Position numbers and translations under genes: made by a program
Assembly (NCBI GenBank): GCA_016281335.1
Contig: JAEEIK010000003.1
Coordinates: forward strand, 1-46,786
Length of the DNA stretch: 46,786 bases
Source of the DNA: Lachnospiraceae bacterium
GTDB taxonomy: Bacteria; Bacillota; Clostridia; Lachnospirales; Lachnospiraceae
Direction of reading: 5' to 3'
In this document: positions 1 through 7,400 of the stretch, in pieces
Position numbering within the stretch: the first letter of the stretch is position 1
Layout of the letters: the number at the start of each line of letters is the position of its first letter
Notes under the pieces: model-generated
Database searches by the model: none
What the model was told of the DNA's origin: nothing
Seen by the model: the letters and a program-made list of their open reading frames with translations, nothing else

Positions 1-15
1 CACCTTTTTTTCCAC

Positions 16-222
16 CCACGTGTCCGGCCTCTTCTCCCCCTCCGGCCCCCGACACGTACCCTGCTCCTTTTCCTCCCTCCACGTGTCCGGCCTCTTCTCC
101 CCATCCGGCTTCCGACACGTACCCAGCAACTTTTTCTCCCCCCACGTGTCCGGCCTCTTCTACCCGTCCGGCCTCCGACACGTACCCAGACAATTTTGTT
201 TCCTCCACGTGTCCACTCCTCC
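16..222. repeat. 63-bp tandem repeat array (three full units plus a partial)
   Basis: Three units start at 16, 79 and 142 with an exact 63-base period, and a fourth begins at 205 but decays after about 15 bases. Each unit opens with CCACGTGTCCGGCCTCTTCT and contains the inverted pair ACGTGTC and GACACGT about 25 bases apart, so each could form a hairpin. The plus strand is strongly pyrimidine-rich. Bases 1-15 resemble the tail of a previous unit, so the array probably continues to the left of the window. The period is divisible by three, so one frame stays open, but that reading has no ribosome site or recognisable protein character. The function is unknown. Confidence 0.85.
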
Positions 223-262
223 TATCAGTGCTTTCTTTAACGTCATTCTCCTACAGCTCCGA

Positions 263-291
263 TTGACAAAAACACTCACAGGCTATAAGAT
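263..291 (+). promoter_or_regulatory. proS promoter
   Basis: TTGACA at 263-268 and TAAGAT at 286-291 are separated by 17 bases, a good sigma-A arrangement. The predicted transcription start near 298 leaves a leader of about 28 bases containing GGAGGA at 313-318, the ribosome site of proS. There is no room for a T-box leader. Confidence 0.75.
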
Positions 292-325
292 AGACAAAGT
301 CAAAACATAGTCGGAGGACAAGAAA

Positions 326-1765
326 ATGGCTGATCAGAAGAAACTTGTTGAAGAGATCACTTCAATGAAAGAAGATTTCGCACAGTGGTATACCGATGTG
401 GTCAAAAAGGCTGAGCTCATCGATTATGCATCCGTTAAGGGCTGCATGGTGATAAAGCCTGCCGGATATGCGCTGTGGGAGAATATACAGAAAGAGCTCG
501 ATAAGCGCTTCAAGGAGACCGGCGTGGAAAACGTGTACATGCCGCTGTTTATCCCTGAAAGCCTGCTCCAGAGAGAAAAAGACCATGTTGAAGGCTTCGC
601 GCCCGAAGTTGCATGGGTGACACATGGCGGTCTGGAGCCCCTTACCGAAAGACTTTGCGTACGTCCCACTTCAGAGACGCTGTTCTGCGATTTCTATAAG
701 GATGAAGTTCATTCCTACAGGGATCTGCCCAAGCTCTATAACCAGTGGTGTTCGGTTGTCCGCTGGGAAAAGACCACCAGGCCTTTCTTAAGAAGCCGTG
801 AGTTCTTGTGGCAGGAAGGCCATACAGTGCATGCGACCGCTGAGGATGCACAGGCACGAACCATCCAGATGCTCAATGTTTATGCTGATTTCTGCGAGCA
901 GGTACTGGCGATCCCGGTTATCAAAGGCCGTAAGACCGACAAGGAAAAATTCGCCGGCGCTGAAGCTACCTATACTATAGAAGCTCTGATGCACGACGGA
1001 CAGGCTCTGCAGTCAGGCACCAGCCACAATTTCGGTGACGGCTTTGCCAGGGCTTTCGGCATACAGTATACGGACAAAGACAATACGATGAAGTTCTGCC
1101 ACCAGACTTCCTGGGGCATGAGCACAAGAATAATCGGCGGCATCATCATGGTACACGGAGATGATTCCGGTCTGAAGCTGCCTCCCCGCATCGCGCCTGT
1201 GCAGGCAGTAGTGATACCCATCCAGCAGAAGAAGGAAGGTGTCATGGACTGCGCCGCTTCTCTGGCTGACAGGCTTAAAGCCGCCGGTGTAAGAGCTAAG
1301 CTTGACGACAGCGACAAATCGCCGGGATTTAAGTTTGCAGAACAGGAAATGCGAGGCATTCCCGTAAGAGTCGAGATAGGTCCCAAGGATATGGAAGCAG
1401 GCAAGTGCGTAGCAGTCCGCAGGGATACCGGAGAGAAGATCGATATAGCTCTTGATGAACTGGAGAAAAAGATCCCTGAGCTGCTTGAGGCTATTCAGAA
1501 AAACATGTTCGAGATGGCGCTGAAGCACAGAGAGGAACATACCTACAAGGCTACCGAATATGCAGAGTTCTGCGATCTGATCGAGAACAAGCCCGGCTTC
1601 GTAAAAGCTATGTGGTGCGGCGACAGAGCCTGCGAAGACAAGATCAAAGACGACACCAGAGCTACCAGCAGATGTATGCCTTTTGAGCAGGAACAGCTAT
1701 CAGACAAATGTATCTGCTGCGGCAAACCTGCCAATAAGATGGTTTACTGGGGAAGAGCATATTGA
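326..1765 (+). CDS. proS: prolyl-tRNA synthetase, short (archaeal/eukaryotic-like) form
   Basis: This class II aminoacyl-tRNA synthetase charges tRNA-Pro in the cytoplasm. At 479 residues without the inserted editing domain of the long bacterial form, it belongs to the ProS2 type. Visible class II elements are the motif 2 region around RPTSET and the [21 protein letters not shown] stretch near residues 135-157, the [10 protein letters not shown] region near 258-268, then the anticodon-binding domain and the zinc-associated C-terminal domain, which has cysteine pairs (CICCGK) and ends in the typical VYWGRAY. GGAGGA lies 7 bases before the ATG. It is monocistronic between its own promoter and a hairpin terminator. 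An intact tRNA-Pro gene also lies in this window. Confidence 0.97.
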   Translation: MADQKKLVEEITSMKEDFAQWYTDVVKKAELIDYASVKGCMVIKPAGYALWENIQKELDKRFKETGVENVYMPLFIPESLLQREKDHVEGFAPEVAWVTHGGLEPLTERLCVRPTSETLFCDFYKDEVHSYRDLPKLYNQWCSVVRWEKTTRPFLRSREFLWQEGHTVHATAEDAQARTIQMLNVYADFCEQVLAIPVIKGRKTDKEKFAGAEATYTIEALMHDGQALQSGTSHNFGDGFARAFGIQYTDKDNTMKFCHQTSWGMSTRIIGGIIMVHGDDSGLKLPPRIAPVQAVVIPIQQKKEGVMDCAASLADRLKAAGVRAKLDDSDKSPGFKFAEQEMRGIPVRVEIGPKDMEAGKCVAVRRDTGEKIDIALDELEKKIPELLEAIQKNMFEMALKHREEHTYKATEYAEFCDLIENKPGFVKAMWCGDRACEDKIKDDTRATSRCMPFEQEQLSDKCICCGKPANKMVYWGRAY

Positions 1766-1770
1766 TCTGT

Positions 1771-2067
1771 TTACAAATCTTTATTATCTATGTGATAACT
1801 ATTGGCAACGTTCAAAATACGTTGCCAATCTTGTTTTTGAAAGAGATTATAATTTCCAAACGGAAGTATATGAATCTCATAACCACGATACTCTATTTGA
1901 GCTGCGCTGAAACCTTTCGGAAATACAGACATACATGACACTGTCATGTCATACAGATTTAAGAATTTTATACCGGAATCTTTATCTCCTGTATAGTTAT
2001 ATGCCTCAAAAGAAATATGGCTAAGATCATTAAGAACTTCATCTGTTTCAAGAATCCTGTAATACAT
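1771..2067 (-). CDS. RelE/ParE-like toxin, probably with an internal deletion
   Basis: This 98-residue protein starts at MYYRILETDEV, where its ATG overlaps the end of the antitoxin gene by 20 bases; an in-frame ATG three codons upstream is an alternative, and neither has a clear ribosome site. The order of an initial strand, a helical region and then the sequence YRGYEIHILPFGNYNLF resembles ParE/RelE toxins, in which the last strand pair normally continues as a valine/isoleucine-rich strand before a QDW-type ending. Here YNLF runs directly into QKQDWQRIL, so roughly one to two strands appear to be missing in frame. It may therefore be an inactive remnant. Its C-terminus is encoded across the proS terminator hairpin. 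The family assignment is by pattern only. Confidence 0.6.
   Translation of the reverse strand: MYYRILETDEVLNDLSHISFEAYNYTGDKDSGIKFLNLYDMTVSCMSVFPKGFSAAQIEYRGYEIHILPFGNYNLFQKQDWQRILNVANSYHIDNKDL
1800..1829 (+). terminator. rho-independent terminator of proS
   Basis: TTGGCAACG and CGTTGCCAA form a stem of nine to ten pairs around a nine-base loop and are followed by CTTGTTTTT. It lies 35 bases after the proS stop. The same bases encode, on the other strand, the C-terminal residues of the small RelE/ParE-like protein. Confidence 0.8.
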
Positions 2068-2212
2068 GCTTATCATACCGTTGAATAAGAATTTGCATGG
2101 AATCCTCATGCGGAGTTAAACGATCATTTTCCATGTCATCTATTCCTTTATCAAGTTCTTTAAGCAAATCAGAATCTTCAATAACAGGAGTTAATAAAAC
2201 TGCAGTATCCAT
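2048..2212 (-). CDS. small antitoxin-like protein
   Basis: This 54-residue acidic protein begins MDTAVLLTPVIEDSDLL. The start is fixed by GAAGGAGG placed 8 bases before this ATG; a longer reading from 2245 would put the ribosome site inside the gene. The segment LLKELDKGIDDMENDRLTPHE resembles the short helical region of antitoxins found upstream of RelE/ParE toxins in Firmicutes. The overlap with the downstream toxin-like gene is typical of such pairs. The gene starts 40 bases after mecA and may share its transcript. The role would be neutralising the partner and autorepression; this is inferred from context. Confidence 0.6.
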   Translation of the reverse strand: MDTAVLLTPVIEDSDLLKELDKGIDDMENDRLTPHEDSMQILIQRYDKHVLQDS

Positions 2213-2251
2213 AGAATATAACCTCCTTCTCATGGAGTTCTTCATAAGAAG

Positions 2252-3052
2252 CTATTTCAGCTCAGAAAGTTTTTCAAGGGCGTGGCTCTTGATGATAGGC
2301 TCGTAGAGCTCGTCCATGTGAGCTTTGAAGCCTGCGGCGCGGATCTCCGAAGAAGAGAAATCTGCAGCCAGCGTGCAGAGCTGCCTGAAAGCAGCGGGAG
2401 GAAAGCTGTCGGCTATAAGCAGCAGACAGTATTTCCCGTTGGAAGTGTCTTTATACAGACAGTCGTTACCGGAGTTAAGATCGCCGGAAGCGATACTGAG
2501 ATCGATAACGTCCGAAAGTGAATCAAATACAAATACACGGTCAGTCTCTTCCGCGGAAGGGGCTTTCGTTTTGGTGGTGTTGCTGCGGTTGTTGTTCCCG
2601 GCAGAAGCGTCAATGCTCAGCATCTCCTGGAACAGATCCCTGATCGTCTGTCCGAGCGAGGGCAGGGACGAGAGATTGCCGCCGATTCGGATAGTTGCGG
2701 AATGTGCAACGGGAGGATTATCCTCACCGAATACATCATCATTCTCTTCATTGTCCGCGCTGTCAAAGAAATCAAGGGATGAGATAGACGACGAAGCGCC
2801 GGCATCACCGGGCACCTTTGTGATAAGGAATACTATCATGCCCGACTGCATCGGAACAGCCTCGATCATAAGGGGCTGGTTGCCTGCTTCAAAGCCATAG
2901 ATACGGCTGGCCTCGAGCATAACATCCCTGAAAAGATCAGTCGCCTTCTCGCTGCCGTAGGTCAGCTCACTGAACTTGATCTTTCGGTTCTCCAGGTCCT
3001 CTTTGGTGAGGATACACCTTATCTGATTGTCGTTTATACGTTCTATCTTCAT
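2252..3052 (-). CDS. mecA: MecA-family adaptor protein for ClpC
   Basis: MecA delivers substrates to the ClpCP protease; in Bacillus it controls ComK, and in other Firmicutes its targets are less clear. The 266-residue protein has the typical N-terminal domain (MKIERINDNQIRCILTKEDL, residues 1-20, then a helix ending near 55), an acidic low-complexity linker around residues 88-165 and a C-terminal ClpC-binding domain (VFVFDSLSDVIDLS onward). No Shine-Dalgarno is present. The promoter places the transcription start at or next to the ATG, so the mRNA is probably leaderless. The toxin-antitoxin-like pair follows 40 bases downstream on the same strand. Confidence 0.88.
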   Translation of the reverse strand: MKIERINDNQIRCILTKEDLENRKIKFSELTYGSEKATDLFRDVMLEASRIYGFEAGNQPLMIEAVPMQSGMIVFLITKVPGDAGASSSISSLDFFDSADNEENDDVFGEDNPPVAHSATIRIGGNLSSLPSLGQTIRDLFQEMLSIDASAGNNNRSNTTKTKAPSAEETDRVFVFDSLSDVIDLSIASGDLNSGNDCLYKDTSNGKYCLLLIADSFPPAAFRQLCTLAADFSSSEIRAAGFKAHMDELYEPIIKSHALEKLSELK

Positions 3053-3059
3053 GTGCTAA

Positions 3060-3087
3060 AGTATACAATCATTGCCGGAATTGTCAA
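3060..3087 (-). promoter_or_regulatory. mecA promoter, probably giving a leaderless mRNA
   Basis: On the minus strand TTGACA (3087-3082) and TATACT (3065-3060) are 16 bases apart. Only seven bases (TTAGCAC) separate the -10 box from the ATG, so transcription should begin at or within one base of the start codon. Confidence 0.7.
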
Positions 3088-3119
3088 GGGATTAAGTCAC
3101 TCCACCGTCGCCCTCATCC

Positions 3120-4457
3120 TCATCCCTGCGGTATCATGATCCCTCCGAAGTATTCGGGATCTCCGTTTTCATCGCTTAAGACAAAGCCCCTGGTCGCAAG
3201 AAGCATATACGAGCCGTCCCGTCTCCTGGCCCGGTAATATATGGGACGTATCTCCGCCCGGCCGCTAAACACCGCTTCGATCGCTTCCGTATAGGCTTTC
3301 AGATCATCGGGATGAATGTATTCCTGCCATATCTTTCCGGCATGGTACATATACTGCGATTTCATATCAAAATCACATATCAGTGGCAGCGACCATCGCG
3401 AAAAATCATAGCGCATGTCGTTCAGATACACATAACCTTCTCCGGCCACGGTATATAAGGCTCCGAGAAGTCCGTCAAGCAGACGCTTTCTTTCATCGGG
3501 GATAGGCTCCTCGATCGCATCCATCTTCCTGAACCCTTCCATGAGTTTCCCAGCCTTCATCTCACTTTTGTTTTCATACATCATCCGGTCTGCCCGGTCA
3601 TAAACGGAATCTACCCCGCTGTCCCTCTCGGGATCGAACACGGCAAGTCCGCTGGCCACCATCGGCCCCGAACGCGAACGGCCGTTGGCTTCGGATTCCC
3701 TCCTCAGCATTTCCAGCAGCTGCAGGCGCTGTTCATAATCCCGTCCGCTCAGCACTACCGCAAACTCATCTCCCCCTACCCTGTAAACCGGGCTGTGGAC
3801 AAAAATACTGCAGATCATACGGCTCACGCTCTGTATGGCTTCATCCCCGAAACTGTGTCCTCTCGTGTCATTAATGACCTTTAAGTCATTCACGTCACAC
3901 ATCACTATCCCGAAATGCAGATCCTTCCTGTCACCGGAAAGCAGTTCATCGATCTCAGCAGCCTTCTCCGCATATGCATTTTTATTCTTTATCCCGGTCA
4001 GCTCATCCGTCCTTGCCATGCGCTCCGCGCTCTGCAGATTCCGCTTCTGTTCTTCCTTCTCCCGGTACTCTCTGTCTATGTTTTCCAGGCAGCATAAGAC
4101 ATGCTCACCGTCTTCGCACATCAGCACGATATGGCGGAGATGTGACACCGTTCCGTTCAGAAGGCCGCGGCAGATGACCGAGCATGACTCCCCCGGAGCC
4201 AGTTCCTTCTGCAGTCTCTCCCTGTCGTACAGCTTAAGCAGTCCGGCCTGATCTGCGGGATGCACAAATTTCGCCGCATTTTCACTGATAAGCGCAAACA
4301 GGTCATCCCCCTCATCCGGAAAGCTTACATCCTCCATCTTCCTTGAGGGAAAATACTGCACAAACCTGCCGCTGCCAAGTTCCGCATAATACAGACTTTC
4401 AAAATGTCCGGCCAGTGAAGACGCTATCTGATTTACTGCCGTCTGGTCTATCTTCAT
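3120..4457 (-). CDS. GGDEF diguanylate cyclase flanked by PAS-like domains
   Basis: The protein is predicted to make cyclic di-GMP from GTP in the cytoplasm. Of its 445 residues, about 1-130 form a PAS-like sensor. A short coiled linker follows, then a GGDEF domain from about 148 (DELTGIKNKNAY) to 305 with an intact GGDEF at 228-232 and the metal-binding aspartate in MCDVND near 187. A second PAS-like domain (YLNDMRYDFSRW to EYFGGIMIP) occupies residues 340-445. No RxxD inhibitory site precedes the active motif, so product inhibition of the usual kind is unlikely. AAAGGAGAG precedes the ATG. It is the last gene of a long minus-strand run, 26 bases after the giant surface protein, which may be a target of its signalling (inference). 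Confidence 0.9.
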   Translation of the reverse strand: MKIDQTAVNQIASSLAGHFESLYYAELGSGRFVQYFPSRKMEDVSFPDEGDDLFALISENAAKFVHPADQAGLLKLYDRERLQKELAPGESCSVICRGLLNGTVSHLRHIVLMCEDGEHVLCCLENIDREYREKEEQKRNLQSAERMARTDELTGIKNKNAYAEKAAEIDELLSGDRKDLHFGIVMCDVNDLKVINDTRGHSFGDEAIQSVSRMICSIFVHSPVYRVGGDEFAVVLSGRDYEQRLQLLEMLRRESEANGRSRSGPMVASGLAVFDPERDSGVDSVYDRADRMMYENKSEMKAGKLMEGFRKMDAIEEPIPDERKRLLDGLLGALYTVAGEGYVYLNDMRYDFSRWSLPLICDFDMKSQYMYHAGKIWQEYIHPDDLKAYTEAIEAVFSGRAEIRPIYYRARRRDGSYMLLATRGFVLSDENGDPEYFGGIMIPQG

Positions 4458-4483
4458 ATGTTCTCTCCTTTGACGTCGCTGAG

Positions 4484-7400
4484 TTACGGCTGCAACAGCC
4501 TGCTTCCTGTATAATTCTTGAGGCCTTTAAGCCACACGGTGTTTGCCGTGGTATCCGGCTTTAAGTCCTTATCGTACATCGACTTCGAAAGCTTCTTTTC
4601 CTTTGTATCTCCGGCAAACTTCACCGTTATCTTTTTAAGTCCTTTGAGCCTTCCTTTTTTATCAACAGTCACGGTGCTGTTCTTTATATATACCTTCGGC
4701 GACACATCCGACATCGAAGCCTTGTTGATCGTGAAGAAGCAGCGGTTATCCTTCAGCTTCAGTTGTTTATTAACTTCGGCAACGATCTTTTTAAGTGCAT
4801 TATATTTTTCCTTATCGTTTATCAGCTTCTTCGCATCCTTATTGATCGAAACCTTCATGTAGAAATACGACTTCTTCGATTCCTTGACCACTCCGGCAGT
4901 TGCATTCTTACTATTCTTAAATACCGGCTTAACACTCAGTATATCCGAAGTGTTAAGCGTTATCCCTGCTGCTTTAACCAGCGGCGTCTCATCAAAGATG
5001 ATATCCAGCTCCCAGGGATGTTTGATACTCCTCCCGCGATAGTCGGTCGCGCTGAGATAATTCACGGATACCGCAGGTATCATCACGCTTCCCTTATTCT
5101 TCCCAAGCTTAACTTCGATATTTCTGATATACTTGCACACAGGCTCGGGATAAACATATGCATCTATATCTTCCGGTGATATCCTGGTCTGTCTATCCGT
5201 ATCATCCCAGCTTTTAGTTGTCACAGTCACCTTACACTCGCATGCAAACTTCCCGTCTTCCGTGGAAGCCGTGACTACAACCGGCGTTCCGTAAGTCGGC
5301 TTATACGCCATGACAGTACCGTCGTCAGTAACTTTTACCTTAGCCGCATTTGAAGATTTCCATATCATGACCGGTTCTGCGGCGCCTACAGGTTTTACTT
5401 CAATCTCAAGTCCGGCCTGCTCGCCCATGTTGAGAGTGATTTCCTTCTCTTTAAATTCTATACTCTCAACGGGAATCTCCAAGCTTTCATTATTGTTTTC
5501 TTCATCAGTGTTTTCCTCATACGGTCCAGGCTTATCAGGCTCATCATTCGGTCCCGGTTTGTCCGGCTCATCACTCGGTCCCGGTTTGTCCGGCTCATCG
5601 TTCGGTCCCGGTTTATCAGGTTCATCATTCGGTCCCGGCGCCGGTGCTGCCTTACCGTGCTTTACAAAATAACCCTTAAACTCGTTTGAATAACCGTAAG
5701 AATCATTTATTGCAAGCAGATAAGCTTCGTCATCGATCAGTTCTTTTATATCGGCTTCGGTGAATATATATTCATTGCACGATATTGAAAAGCTGCTTAT
5801 TATCTCACCGGTATACGGTCTCATAAACTTTCCGGTTACCGGATATGTCGGCATACCGCCGATCCTGACTCCCGTATACTCTTTCTTTCCGTCACCGTCA
5901 GCATCTTTTTCGATCATTTCGTACTTCGGCATCAGACTGAGGGCGTTCTTCTTTCCCTTTTCTTCATCCGAATCCTGATCGCTCCTGTAAAAACTCACAT
6001 TTTCTCCAAAACAGGGAAGTATCTCATTATCTGCGGTCACTTTTGCATAGACCGTCAGATATCGTTTATTAAGTCTGTAATACGCCTTTATCCCGTCCTC
6101 GCTGTATACCGCATTGACAAAGATTCCTTCTATAGGATTTTCGTTTGCGTCAAGGAAGCTTACATTTAGTTTTTTCTTATTCCAGTATTCGACCGCGCTT
6201 TCATCCGCAAGGCCATAGAGTCGCTCATATGCCGTTCTTGGCAGGCCTATATCCACACATAAGATCTCACCTTCTGCATTATCCCACGACACGCTCACTT
6301 CCTGTGAATCCTGCGATAATCTGTCAGAGACATTATATATTACCGGTCGATCACTGTAATTGACCATGGGGATGCTCGGCTGACATTTTCTCTCCGTCAT
6401 GGGATTAGCCAGCACAAATTTTCCTGTATATATCTTCCCTCCCTGCTCTTCTTCCGGAGTGGCATTCTCATCATGGTCAAGTACGATCTTTTCGTTGTAA
6501 GTTGCCGTAACTTCATCCATCTGTTCCAGCTTTCCGTCACCGATGAAATATCTTACCTCAAGTTCGTTCCCGCTCACCGATATGTATTTAGGCTGGGCCA
6601 GCCTTACCGTATTGGCATCCGAATTGTATTCTTCTTCGTAATAAGTATAAGCAAACTCTGCTTCATCCGTTGTGAATTTCAAGCGGTATTGTGCGCTGTT
6701 TACAAATGCAAATGCTTCATCACCGATACCGGTGCATGAAAAGAAAGCCATGCGCCCGTTGATCACAGCTTCTGCAGCAGCCAGCTTACTTGTATTATTC
6801 TTGTCCCATACTTCCAGCCTGACACTTGCTCCATCCCTGCAGCCGTTCCTCCCGGTAAAGGTCACGGCAACGCATCCCGGATCTTTTCTGTAATCGGTAT
6901 AAGCATTCAGTATGTTGGAAGTGCCTGCTCTTTCGGGATTATAAGTGAATCCGAGTTCTTCCTTTCTTACTCCCCCGTATTCAAATATGCAGTCGCCGTT
7001 CTTTTTAAGAACGAATTCATTCCCCTCTTTCCATATCAGATCTTTCTTAAGTTTTTTGTACCTGTATACCAACTGATTGCTTTCGTTCCATCCGGGCTTT
7101 ACGCCAAAGCATGTCTCAAACTCAGCCGCTTTTGCTCCTCCGTAGTATATATATGGCGCCGTATCTTCACTTATGTTTCCGCCCGAAATGACAAGATACA
7201 GATAATCGCCAAAATTATCATAGCCATTGTAATAAGTTCCTCCATAGATCACTGTCTGCTTCGTGATAATGAGTCTGCCTGCATCACACAGTTCTTCCGA
7301 ACCTGCTATCTTGCATTTCACAATATACTCGCCCTCCGGCGGCATAATGTAAAACTGAAAGCTTGCGCTTACGATGGTATATTCTCTTACAAGGCCCAGG

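Noticed and set aside
16-222. CRISPR array
   Set aside because: The whole 63-base unit repeats, without constant repeats separated by distinct spacers, and no cas genes are near.
20-310. Open frame across the 63-bp repeats
   Set aside because: It only reflects the repeat period being a multiple of three; no ribosome site, and it runs through the proS promoter.
230-325. T-box leader before proS
   Set aside because: The predicted leader is only about 28 bases and lacks the T-box sequence.
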